Source of the DNA: Bradyrhizobium sp. CER78 | GTDB taxonomy: Bacteria > Pseudomonadota > Alphaproteobacteria > Rhizobiales > Xanthobacteraceae | Assembly (NCBI RefSeq): GCF_029846235.1 | Contig: NZ_JARVWP010000015.1 | Location: 123,716-187,715, forward strand | DNA: 64,000 bases | Reading direction: 5' to 3' | Shown: positions 41,347-49,170 of the stretch, in pieces | How the letters are laid out: each line of letters opens with the position of its first letter | How positions within the stretch are numbered: position 1 is the first letter of the stretch | Notes under the pieces: generated by a model | Told to the model about the DNA's origin: nothing | Database searches by the model: none | The model's input: only the letters and a program-made list of their open reading frames with translations | Position numbers and translations under genes: made by a program

Positions 41347-42579
41347 ATGACACTTTCTTCCGTCACCCCCCAGGACATTCGTGCGACGCTGCTGCTGCGC
41401 CGGGAGATCGCGCTGCTCGACGTCAGACATGAGGCGGAATTCGCCACCGGCCATCCGCTGTTTGCCGCCAACATGGCCGCCGGCCGGATCGCGCTGGAGG
41501 CCGAGCTGCGACTGCCGCGCGGGGACGCGCCGATCGTGCTCTATGACAATGGCGAGGGCCTGGTCGCTGCCGCAGCCGACCAGTTGCGGGAGCTCGGCTA
41601 TAGCAACGTCGCGGCGCTTGTCGGCGGCCTCAAGGCCTGGAAGGCGACCGGTTACGAGGTGTTCGAGGACGTCAATTCCTACGCCAAGGCGTTCGGCGAG
41701 CTGGTCGAGGCGCGCCGGCATACGCCCTCGCTCAGCGCCGATGAGGTCGCCGCGCTGATCTCCGACAAGGCCAACATCGCGATCCTCGATGTGCGTCGGT
41801 TCGACGAATATGCCACCATGAACATCCCGGGCTCGGTCAGTGTGCCCGGCGCGGAGCTGGTGCTGCGCGCAGGCGGCGCGGCGCCCGATCCCGACACCAC
41901 CATCATCGTCAACTGCGCCGGCCGCACCCGCTCGATCATCGGCACGCAATCGCTGATCAATGCCGGACTGCCGAACAAGGTGCGAGCACTGCGCAATGGC
42001 ACCATTGGCTGGACGCTGGCGAAGCACGATCTCGAGCACGGCGCCGGCAAGCGCGGCGATGTCGGGCCGTTCGCGGGCGCCGCCGACAATGCCCGCGACG
42101 TCGCCTATCGTGCCGGCGTCCGCCACATCGGCGCGCGCGAACTCGCCGCGCTGGAAGACGACGCGCAGCGCACGCTGTATCGCTTCGACGTGCGCGATGC
42201 CGAGGAATATGCGGCCGGTCATCTGGCCGGCTTCCGGCATTATGCGGGTGGCCAGCTGGTCCAGGAGATCGACATGGCCGCGCCGGTGCGCGGCGCGCGC
42301 ATCGTGCTGACCGACGACAGGAGCATCCGCGCCGACATGACGGCGTCCTGGCTCGCGCAGATGGGCTGGGAAACTTACGTGCTCGAAGGCGGCTATGACG
42401 GATCGCTGGAAATCGGACCGCCGCGCGTCGTGCCGCGGCCCGACCCCGCGCACCGCTATCGCCGGCCCTATGAAGGCACCGGCGTCGCGGAGCAGGCGAT
42501 GCAGGCCTATCTCGATTGGGAGTACGGGTTGGTCGAGCAGCTTCGCCGCGACGGCACCCACGGGTTTTATGTGATCTAG
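41347..42579 (+). CDS. Triple-domain rhodanese-related sulfurtransferase
   Basis: A 410-residue protein with three rhodanese-like domains at about 5-105, 125-230 and 258-360, followed by a C-terminal tail (PYEGTGVAEQAMQAYLDWEY). Only the second domain has an active-site Cys (Cys190, in VNCAGRTRS); the first has DNGEG and the third has TDDRSIR at that place and both should be inactive. The protein could transfer sulfur from thiosulfate or persulfide; the tail and domain layout recall bacterial proteins of unknown function near sulfur amino-acid genes. The start is the ATG at 41347; the upstream extension of the ORF runs into the promoter of glgC. Confidence 0.88.
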   Translation: MTLSSVTPQDIRATLLLRREIALLDVRHEAEFATGHPLFAANMAAGRIALEAELRLPRGDAPIVLYDNGEGLVAAAADQLRELGYSNVAALVGGLKAWKATGYEVFEDVNSYAKAFGELVEARRHTPSLSADEVAALISDKANIAILDVRRFDEYATMNIPGSVSVPGAELVLRAGGAAPDPDTTIIVNCAGRTRSIIGTQSLINAGLPNKVRALRNGTIGWTLAKHDLEHGAGKRGDVGPFAGAADNARDVAYRAGVRHIGARELAALEDDAQRTLYRFDVRDAEEYAAGHLAGFRHYAGGQLVQEIDMAAPVRGARIVLTDDRSIRADMTASWLAQMGWETYVLEGGYDGSLEIGPPRVVPRPDPAHRYRRPYEGTGVAEQAMQAYLDWEYGLVEQLRRDGTHGFYVI

Positions 42580-42590
42580 CGCCTGTGCAT

Positions 42591-42747
42591 TACCTCGCCC
42601 CGCGTGCGGGGAGAGGTCGGATCGCATGGAGCGAAGCGTAATGTGATCCGGGTGAGGGGGAGTCTCCGCAAACGCAGTTATCACCGTCTACGCTGAGGCC
42701 GCCCTTCATCCCAACCCTCTCCCCGTAAGAACGGGGAGAGGGAGCGC
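42591..42747. repeat. Palindromic intergenic repeat, family A copy 2
   Basis: Same element as at 18114-18264: it begins TACCTCGCCCCGCGTGCGGG and ends ACCCTCTCCCCGTAAGAACG plus GGGAGAGGGAGCGC. The middle part differs (GATCGCATGGAGCGAAGCGT), the ends are nearly identical. It lies between the convergent rhodanese and SMP-30 genes. Confidence 0.8.
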
Positions 42748-42766
42748 AACACCACTTGCTCCGCCG

Positions 42767-43771
42767 CTACTTCGGCAGCGCCACCGGCGTCAGCTTGAAC
42801 GGGCCGGGGTCCTTGCCCTTGTTGTCGCCGATCACGTAGGACAGCTTGCCCTCGGCGACCCAGCCGACATCTCCGACCTGTGTCACCGAGACCGGTTCGA
42901 CGAGGCCATCCTTGATGATGTCGATCGTGGCATCGCTGCCCTTCACCGTGACCTTGTCGAGCTTGCCGTTGCCCTCGATCAGCAGGAAGCCGCCGCCATG
43001 GGCGCGCAGCGCGTCGGCGTGGTCGAGCGGCCGTGACGGCTTCAGCTCGGTCACGGCACCGGCCTTGCCGTCCTTCATCTCGATCCTGAACAGCTTGGCC
43101 GGAATGAAGGTCGTGACATAGAGGTTGCCGTCGGCGCCGATCGCGATGCCGTCGAGCCCGACGCCATCCTTGGCCGGCGCGAGCTGCGGATCGGTCGCGA
43201 ACGTCGCCAGCGCGGTGCCGCCGGGCTTCAGGCTGTAGACGAACGGCGCGAAGGAATCGCTGACATAGGCGGTGCCGTCGGCGCCGACCACGATGTCGTT
43301 GCAGAACGATTTCGGATCGCTCAAGGCAAAGCTGCCCCTCGGTGCGCCGCTCTTCAGATCGAAGGTCTTCAGCCAGGCGCCCTTGGTGTCGCTCGGCCCG
43401 GCGACGCCCATGGCGCTGATGTCGTTGGAGCAGACATAGAGCGTGCCGCTCTTCTCGTCGGCGAGCACGCCGAGCGTCGAGCGGCTGTCGGCGGCCCCCG
43501 GCTTGACCAGCTGCTCGGCCTTGCCGCCGGAGATCTTGGTCACGCCGCCATGGTTGAAGCTGCCGACATACAGCGTCCCGTCGGAGGTCGAGGTCACGCT
43601 CTCAGGGAAACTCTTGTCGGGAACGCCGACCGGAGCCGTTTCGGCGCGGGCCATGCCTGCGATGCCGAGCGTAAGGATAACGGCCGCAGCGCTCAGCGGT
43701 GACGCGCGGCGGATCTTGAGCAGTTCTCCCGTTGCGCGCGGATGCCCCGCGTCGCCATTCTTTCTTATCAT
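42767..43771 (-). CDS. SMP-30/gluconolactonase/NHL-type secreted beta-propeller
   Basis: A 334-residue exported protein. A long N-terminus with a hydrophobic helix (LSAAAVILTLGIAGMARAET) is a signal peptide. The rest repeats short blade motifs such as FPESVTSTSDGTLYVGSFNH, VGADGTAYVSDSF and GIAIGADGNLYVTTF, which are the spaced Asp-Gly blades of SMP-30/lactonase-like propellers. Substrate unknown. It stands alone beside repeat family A. Confidence 0.8.
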   Translation of the reverse strand: MIRKNGDAGHPRATGELLKIRRASPLSAAAVILTLGIAGMARAETAPVGVPDKSFPESVTSTSDGTLYVGSFNHGGVTKISGGKAEQLVKPGAADSRSTLGVLADEKSGTLYVCSNDISAMGVAGPSDTKGAWLKTFDLKSGAPRGSFALSDPKSFCNDIVVGADGTAYVSDSFAPFVYSLKPGGTALATFATDPQLAPAKDGVGLDGIAIGADGNLYVTTFIPAKLFRIEMKDGKAGAVTELKPSRPLDHADALRAHGGGFLLIEGNGKLDKVTVKGSDATIDIIKDGLVEPVSVTQVGDVGWVAEGKLSYVIGDNKGKDPGPFKLTPVALPK

Positions 43772-43897
43772 GATCGCGTTTCCTCGATGAACCTGGTTGG
43801 ACCAGGCAGGAATTGTGAGGCGATCGTCTCCGGTCGATGGTTGTTGTGTGCAGGGTTCCCGACCGGATTGTTCACCCGCCTGCCTTGTCGGGTTCGA

Positions 43898-43915
43898 TAT
43901 ATACGATAGTATATA
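43898..43915 (+). promoter_or_regulatory. Inverted repeat TATATAC-N4-GTATATA
   Basis: A perfect seven-base inverted repeat with the spacer GATA. It is an AT-rich island in GC-rich DNA and lies 33 bases before the start of the small zinc-ribbon-like gene, so it may be a regulator site overlapping the promoter. Confidence 0.55.
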
Positions 43916-43947
43916 GCGTAAGGGAAGCGACGGCTGGGGAACGCGTC

Positions 43948-44151
43948 ATGGAGCGAGAGTTTGCGTCGCGCCACCAATGCGTGTGCTGCGGTGGCGTCAT
44001 CGGCGGCCTCACCGACGACGATGCGGTCGGACTGGAAGCACGGATCGGCTTGTTTACGGATGCGTGTGCGTTCGTCTGCAACGAATGCACCGCGAGCCTG
44101 ATCGCAGCCGCAGCACGGCGCAGGCAGGAGAACGTCAGGCGGAAGCCGTAA
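43948..44151 (+). CDS. Small Cys-rich (zinc-ribbon-like) protein, 67 residues
   Basis: A 67-residue protein with four cysteines arranged as CVCCGG near the N-terminus and CNEC in the C-terminal part, plus one further Cys (DACAF). This is the layout of a small zinc-binding domain, similar in style to the N-terminal ClpX-type ribbon or treble-clef stubs. I cannot name the family. The ATG at 43948 is favoured since the longer ORF (from 43837) would read through the TATATAC inverted repeat. No neighbours in operon. Confidence 0.6.
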   Translation: MEREFASRHQCVCCGGVIGGLTDDDAVGLEARIGLFTDACAFVCNECTASLIAAAARRRQENVRRKP

Positions 44152-44170
44152 GGCGCGACGCTTCCGCTTT

Positions 44171-44259
44171 CGTCATTGCGAGCGAAGCGAAGCAATCCAT
44201 CTATCCGCGTGCACTCGGATAGATGGATTGCTTCGTCGCTTCGCTCCTCGCAATGACGG
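44171..44259. repeat. Palindromic intergenic repeat, family B copy 1
   Basis: A long inverted repeat whose arms read CGTCATTGCGAGCGAAGCGA and AGCAATCCATCTATCCG, returning as CGGATAGATGGATTGCTTCG to CAATGACG. A related element is at 52445-52529. It sits between convergent genes. Confidence 0.8.
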
Positions 44260-44274
44260 GGCCACTAGCGTAAC

Positions 44275-45573
44275 TTAGTCCGGGCTGAACGCGTCGTACA
44301 CCAGCTTGCGGAACGCCGGCGTGATGCGCTGGCGCTCGTTCTGGGTCTGCTCGAGCATGATGTAGATCATGTCGAGCTTCGGATCGACGCCGAAATAGGT
44401 TCCGCTGCCGCTGTCCCACTTCAGCTCGCCGATCGAGCCGGGCGGCGGCGGCTTGGCGATGCCGGGATCGGTGCGCACCGCGATGCCGTAGCCATAACCG
44501 AAGCCGTCGCCGGGGAAGTACCAGTAGTCGCGGCCGACGCCGGAGCCCGGCCCGATATGGTCCCTCGTCATGTCCTTGAAGGCAGCGGGGCTCAGATAGC
44601 GCTTGCCGTCGAGCTCGCCGCCATTGAGCAGCATCTGCGCGAAGCGCGCATAATCGAGAATCGTCGACACCAGGCCTCCGCCGCCGGATTCCCATTCCGG
44701 ATGCGCGCGCCGGTCGTTCTCCCCGTCGATCAGGATGGTGTCCGAGGGCAGCGGCTCGGCCAGCCGGGTCCGTTCGGTCTCCGCATCGAGTACGTATCTG
44801 GTGTCGTTCATCTTCAGGGGGTCGAAGATGCGCTCCTTCTCGAACTGATAGAGCGTCTTGCCAGCGACGATCTCGATCACCCGGCCGAGCACGTCGGTGG
44901 AATGACCGTAGCGCCACAGCGTGCCGGGCTGCCGCGACAGCGGCAGCTTGGCCAGCCGCGCGGTGAATTCCTTGTTGTCGAACTTGCCGTCGAACAGATG
45001 GCCGTCGCGGTAGATCTTCTGGATCCAGTCGGCGCCGATATATTCGTAGGTGATGCCCGAGGTGTGCCGCATCAGGTCTTCGATCGTGACCGGGCGGATC
45101 GGCGGCACCAGCTCGACCTTGGCCGGATCGTTGCCGCCGTCCGGTTCGACCGCGACCTTTACGTCGGCGAAGGCCGGAATGTATTTCGACAGCGGGTCCT
45201 GGGGCGACAGCTTGCCGTCATCGACCAGCATCATGGCAGCGGTGTTGGTGATCGGCTTGGTCATCGAATGCAGCGCGAACATGGTGTCCGGCCGCATCGG
45301 CGATTTGGTCGTGACGTCGCGATAGCCGAAGGTTTTCAGATAGACCGGCTTGCCGTGCTGCTGGATCAGGATGACGGCGCCGGGCAGCTTGCCGCTTGCG
45401 ACCTCGTTGTCGAAGAACGCGGTGATGCGTTCGAGCTTTTCCGGCGACGGGGCAGGGGCGTCCGAGGCGCGCGCCGCGCCCGATGTGACAAGCGCAAGAC
45501 AAGCGACCGCTGCCGCTGCCGCGTGAAGCGTCCGCATGGCAACGGGGATCGCTCGACCATATCCGTACGACAT
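44275..45573 (-). CDS. Serine hydrolase, beta-lactamase family (EstB-like)
   Basis: A 432-residue exported member of PF00144. After the signal peptide (MRTLHAAAAAVACLALVTSG inside the first 36 residues) comes the catalytic motif SMTKPITN (Ser-x-x-Lys) and YGHSTDVLG as the Tyr-containing second motif; SGGGGLVSTILDYARF is the third-motif region. This pattern is that of family VIII esterases and beta-lactamase-like hydrolases, not true lactamases. The start is ambiguous: ATG 45573, ATG 45537, or the ORF limit 45645; I use 45573, which keeps the signal peptide whole. Substrate unknown. Confidence 0.82.
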   Translation of the reverse strand: MSYGYGRAIPVAMRTLHAAAAAVACLALVTSGAARASDAPAPSPEKLERITAFFDNEVASGKLPGAVILIQQHGKPVYLKTFGYRDVTTKSPMRPDTMFALHSMTKPITNTAAMMLVDDGKLSPQDPLSKYIPAFADVKVAVEPDGGNDPAKVELVPPIRPVTIEDLMRHTSGITYEYIGADWIQKIYRDGHLFDGKFDNKEFTARLAKLPLSRQPGTLWRYGHSTDVLGRVIEIVAGKTLYQFEKERIFDPLKMNDTRYVLDAETERTRLAEPLPSDTILIDGENDRRAHPEWESGGGGLVSTILDYARFAQMLLNGGELDGKRYLSPAAFKDMTRDHIGPGSGVGRDYWYFPGDGFGYGYGIAVRTDPGIAKPPPPGSIGELKWDSGSGTYFGVDPKLDMIYIMLEQTQNERQRITPAFRKLVYDAFSPD

Positions 45574-45682
45574 TGAAAAGCTGCCCCTGCCTGATGCCCT
45601 GGAGCGCCCAAACTTAGCGAGAGCGCTCCCGCGCACCATAATCATTTTCGAGCGATTTTATTCCTTAACGATGGTCGAAAAT

Positions 45683-47059
45683 TTACACAATTTGCGTTGC
45701 GCCGACCGGCGTGCGCACCGCATTCGACAGCACCTGCAGCGCCTGGCTCAGCTCGGCGCGGTTGCGGGCGGCGCCGAGCGAGACGCGCAGCCCGCGCGGC
45801 GCGGCGTCTCCGGCCGTGAAGGCATCTTCGCCGACCACGGCGAGGCCGTTGCGCATCAGATGCGACAAGAGGTCGGTGCCGTCGAAATGTTTTGGCAGCG
45901 GCATCCAGAGATGGTGGCTCGCCGGCCGCGCCGCATAGGTCACGCCCTTGAGGAAGCGGGCCGCGAGCTGCTGACGGGCGGCCGCCTCGTTGCGGATGGC
46001 ACGGATGATCTCGGCAGCAACGCCGGAGCGCAGCCATTGCGTCACCAGCGCGACCATCAGCGACGGCGGCATCTGCATGGTGGCCTGCATGCCGGCGCGC
46101 ATGCGTTGCTCAGCGGCGGCGTCGGGCGCCAGCAGATAGGCGACCCGCAGTGCAGGCGCGATGCATTTCGCGATGCTCGCGGCAAGGTAGGTGCGCTCGG
46201 GGATCAGCGTGGCAATCGGTGCCGCCTGCGGTTCGAGCGGGCCGTAGACGTCGTCCTCGATCAGCACGCAGCCGCGCTTCCTGATGATGTCGGCGATCGC
46301 CTGGCGTCTGATCGCGCCCATCGTCGCCGTGGTCGGGTTCTGCTGCGTCGGAATCAGATACACCGCCTTCGGTCTGTGCTTGCTGCAGGCCTCGTCGAGC
46401 GCGTCGGGCCTTGCGCCCTCAGCGTCGATCGCAACGCCGACAAGTCTAACATCGAGCCGCGCGGCCGCAGCCTTGATGCCGGGGAACGTCAGCGCCTCCG
46501 TCAGCACGACATCGCCGGGCGACGTCAGCGCCAGCAGGGCGTTGAAGATGATTGCCTGTGACCCCGGATAGATCACGATCCGGTCGGCCGAAGCATTGGG
46601 CACGCGCGGCGCGAGCCACGCGGCGCCGACCTCGCGCTCGTCGGCGGTGCCGCCCGGACGCGTGTAGCCGAGATAGGCGGAGAACCCGGCCTCGGAGCGG
46701 ATGTTAGCCAGTCCCTGCGCGATGCGCAGGTCGAGATTGGCCTCGACCGGCTGCGGCGGCAGGTTCATCGACAGGTCGATATTGACAGGTGTCGGCAGGT
46801 CGGACGCTGCGCGCGCGGTGGTCTCCGACACGAAAGTGCCCTGGCCGACGCGGGCGTCGAGCAGGCCGCGCCGCCGCGCCTCGCCATAGGCGCGCGTCAC
46901 CGTTGTGAGATCGATGTCGAGTGCGGTCGCCAGCGCGCGATGGGTCGGCAGCCGCTGGCCGCGCACCAGCCGTCCGCTGGCGATATCGGCGGCCAGCGCA
47001 TCGACGATGCGCAGGAACATCGGGCCGTGCCATTCCGAAACTGTAGGGATCCAATCCAT
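45683..47059 (-). CDS. MocR-type GntR regulator with aminotransferase-like domain
   Basis: A 458-residue PLP-binding transcription factor. The winged HTH (about 12-82) contains LVRGQRLPTHRALATALDID and LTTVTRAYGEARRRGLL. The aminotransferase-like domain follows, with NPTTATMG and the likely PLP lysine in AASIAKCIAPALRVAYL. The ATG at 47059 is used as it begins MDWIP, typical of this subgroup. It is divergent from the DUF983 gene over 94 bases, in which direct repeats ATTGTATG are seen. The target is likely the DUF983 gene or itself; effector may be PLP or an amino acid. Confidence 0.9.
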   Translation of the reverse strand: MDWIPTVSEWHGPMFLRIVDALAADIASGRLVRGQRLPTHRALATALDIDLTTVTRAYGEARRRGLLDARVGQGTFVSETTARAASDLPTPVNIDLSMNLPPQPVEANLDLRIAQGLANIRSEAGFSAYLGYTRPGGTADEREVGAAWLAPRVPNASADRIVIYPGSQAIIFNALLALTSPGDVVLTEALTFPGIKAAAARLDVRLVGVAIDAEGARPDALDEACSKHRPKAVYLIPTQQNPTTATMGAIRRQAIADIIRKRGCVLIEDDVYGPLEPQAAPIATLIPERTYLAASIAKCIAPALRVAYLLAPDAAAEQRMRAGMQATMQMPPSLMVALVTQWLRSGVAAEIIRAIRNEAAARQQLAARFLKGVTYAARPASHHLWMPLPKHFDGTDLLSHLMRNGLAVVGEDAFTAGDAAPRGLRVSLGAARNRAELSQALQVLSNAVRTPVGATQIV

Positions 47060-47081
47060 GCAATCCGACGCTTTGTCTTTG

Positions 47082-47110
47082 ATTGTATGCTCTCGGAGGC
47101 ATATTGTATG
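47082..47110. promoter_or_regulatory. Direct repeats ATTGTATG, MocR operator candidate
   Basis: Two copies of ATTGTATG at 47082-47089 and 47103-47110, 21 bases apart start to start, i.e. two helix turns. MocR proteins often bind direct repeats in the divergent region beside their gene. Confidence 0.55.
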
Positions 47111-47153
47111 GATCATCAGATCAGGTCAAGGACAACGACCAAGGACGACTGCG

Positions 47154-47588
47154 ATGACCGAGACGGTTTCCCTGCCAAAGGCGATGTTGCGCGGCTTCAC
47201 CATGAAGTGCCCGAACTGCGGGCGCGGCCATCTGTTCGGTCGCTTCCTTAAAGTTGCTGACCATTGCGAGGTCTGCGGCGAGGACTACACCCCGCAGCGT
47301 GCGGATGATTTTCCGGCCTATCTCGTCATCGTCGTCGTCGGCCACGTCGTGGTGCCGGCGCTGCTCTGGATGGAGATGACCTACGCGCCGCCGGCCTGGC
47401 TGCAACTGGCAATCTGGCTGCCGTTCACGCTGTTCAGCGCGCTCGGACTGTTGCAGCCGACCAAGGGCGCGATCGTCGGCCTGCAGTGGCAGCTCGGGAT
47501 GGAGGGATTTGCCGCGACGCGGCGTGTCGCGGCTCGAGTGCGGGCGCGCAACAGCGTCGGCTCTGTAGGGCGGATTAGCGAAGCGTAA
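47154..47588 (+). CDS. DUF983 membrane protein with zinc ribbon
   Basis: A 144-residue protein of the DUF983 family. The N-terminus carries CPNCGRGHLF and CEVCGEDY, a four-Cys zinc ribbon, followed by two membrane helices (about 55-75 and 80-102). Function unknown; neighbours in other genomes are often cytochrome oxidase or surface genes, but here it is alone beside MocR. AAGGA before the ATG at 47154 supports the start. Its last nine residues (GSVGRISEA) are encoded by the beginning of repeat family C, so the repeat has replaced or extended the original C-terminus. Confidence 0.87.
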   Translation: MTETVSLPKAMLRGFTMKCPNCGRGHLFGRFLKVADHCEVCGEDYTPQRADDFPAYLVIVVVGHVVVPALLWMEMTYAPPAWLQLAIWLPFTLFSALGLLQPTKGAIVGLQWQLGMEGFAATRRVAARVRARNSVGSVGRISEA

Positions 47589-47652
47589 TCCGCCGTTCTG
47601 TCCGCGGCAAAGAAAGTTGGTGGGTTACGCCTTCGGCTAACCCACCCTACAA
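47564..47652. repeat. Palindromic repeat, family C copy 1 (overlaps gene end)
   Basis: TGTAGGGCGGATTAGCGAAG ... TTCGGCTAACCCACCCTACA, with two internal hairpins (GCGGATTA...TAATCCGC and GTGGGTTA...TAACCCAC). A relative is at 50511-50615. The first 25 bases are inside the DUF983 coding sequence. Confidence 0.75.
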
Positions 47653-47656
47653 GAAA

Positions 47657-48904
47657 TCAAATCGGGTGATGATGCGGCCGGAACATGCGGCCCTTTTCTG
47701 TCACCAGCACGACGGCGAGCGCGGCCAGCGTGCAGAGGAAGAAGCCGGTCGCGAACGGCAGCAGCGTGCCGTCGTAGTCCTGGCCGATGGTGGTGCCGAC
47801 GCCGATCCCGAGCAAAGTGGTGATGGTGCCGTAGAGCGAAGACGCCGTGCCGGCGATCTTGCCTTGCGGCTCCATCGCGAGTGCGGTGAAGTTCGCCATC
47901 ATCAGTCCGAATGCGAACATCATCAGGCCCGACAGCACCATGAACAGCGGCAGCGACAGCGTGCCGATCTTCACGGTGAGGAACAGCAGCCCGGCGACGA
48001 CGGCAAAGCCGGTCAGTGCGGCGTGCGAGATCACCCGCATGCCGATGCGGCCGACGATGCGCGAATTGAGGAAGCCGGCGATCGCGACGCCGACCGCGCA
48101 GGCGGCGAACGCCACAGGGAAGTAATGCCCGAGCTTGAACACCTCGGTGAAGATCTGCTGCGAGGAGAACACGAAGGCGAACAGCGAGCCCTGCACGCCG
48201 CCGGCGGCGAGCGCATAGCCGAGCGTCTGGCGGTTGGTGACGGTCTGACGGAATGCGGAGAGCACTTCCGGGATCGCCAGGGACTTGCGCAGTTCCTTAG
48301 GGAGCGTCTCCGGCATCCGCATCGCGCTCCAGGCCAGCGCAATCACGCCATAGATCATCAAGAGCACGAAGATGCCGCGCCAATGCGTCAGCAGCATCAC
48401 CGCCTGGCCGAATGACGGCGCGATCACCGGCACTGCGATGAACACCATCATCGCAAGCGACATCACGCTCGCCATGCGGCGTCCGGCGTAGCAGTCGCGC
48501 ACGATCGAGGTCGCGATCACGCGCGTCGCCGCGGTGCCGAGCCCTTGCAGCGCGCGCGCCAGCAGCAGCGTCTCGAACGACGGCGCCATGATCGCAAGCA
48601 GGCCCGCGATGGTGTAGACGGTCATGCCGCCGAGCAGCACCGGGCGGCGGCCGAAGCGGTCCGACAGCGGGCCCATCACGAACTGGCCGACACCGAAGCC
48701 GACCAGGAAGATCGACAGCACCATCTGCGGGCGGTTGGCGTCGGCGATATGGAATGCGGAACGGATGTTCGGCAGCGCCGGCAGCATCATGTCCATCGCC
48801 AGCGGGTTCAGCGCCATGATGGAAGCAATGACGACGACGAATTCCGGAAAGCCCATCGGGCGGTGGCCTGAGGAAACCCAGGCATCGGCATTGATGTCAG
48901 ACAC
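47657..48904 (-). CDS. Bcr/CflA-type MFS drug exporter
   Basis: A 415-residue major facilitator with 12 helices. The start FPEFVVVIASIMALNPLAMDMMLPALPNI fits the Bcr/CflA drug:H+ antiporter group (family motif MDMMLPALP), and MGPLSDRFGRRPVLLGG is the loop 2-3 MFS motif. It exports small hydrophobic compounds such as drugs; the exact substrate is unknown. It is transcribed away from the MHS symporter gene and preceded by a 266-base space without other features. Confidence 0.9.
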   Translation of the reverse strand: MSDINADAWVSSGHRPMGFPEFVVVIASIMALNPLAMDMMLPALPNIRSAFHIADANRPQMVLSIFLVGFGVGQFVMGPLSDRFGRRPVLLGGMTVYTIAGLLAIMAPSFETLLLARALQGLGTAATRVIATSIVRDCYAGRRMASVMSLAMMVFIAVPVIAPSFGQAVMLLTHWRGIFVLLMIYGVIALAWSAMRMPETLPKELRKSLAIPEVLSAFRQTVTNRQTLGYALAAGGVQGSLFAFVFSSQQIFTEVFKLGHYFPVAFAACAVGVAIAGFLNSRIVGRIGMRVISHAALTGFAVVAGLLFLTVKIGTLSLPLFMVLSGLMMFAFGLMMANFTALAMEPQGKIAGTASSLYGTITTLLGIGVGTTIGQDYDGTLLPFATGFFLCTLAALAVVLVTEKGRMFRPHHHPI

Positions 48905-49170
48905 TTAAGACCTCTTGGAGAGCGGGGATCATAGCGGTCTTGCTGCGTTGCACAATCGGCGTTTCGGGATGGGAGACCGTCGGCAGCGGGTGAGGTAATC
49001 CGGTCATGGAACCGGCCCTGGGGCATCGGTTGGCGCATTATCGTTGCTGCTGCAACTATTTCCTCGTGCCGCGCGGAAAGCTCTGCTATCCCGGTACCAG
49101 CACCCGTGCAGGGCAGGCGCATCGCCGCCGACCACGCCCGCACGGTCAAGAACGTTTTTGGGGAGGCCAC

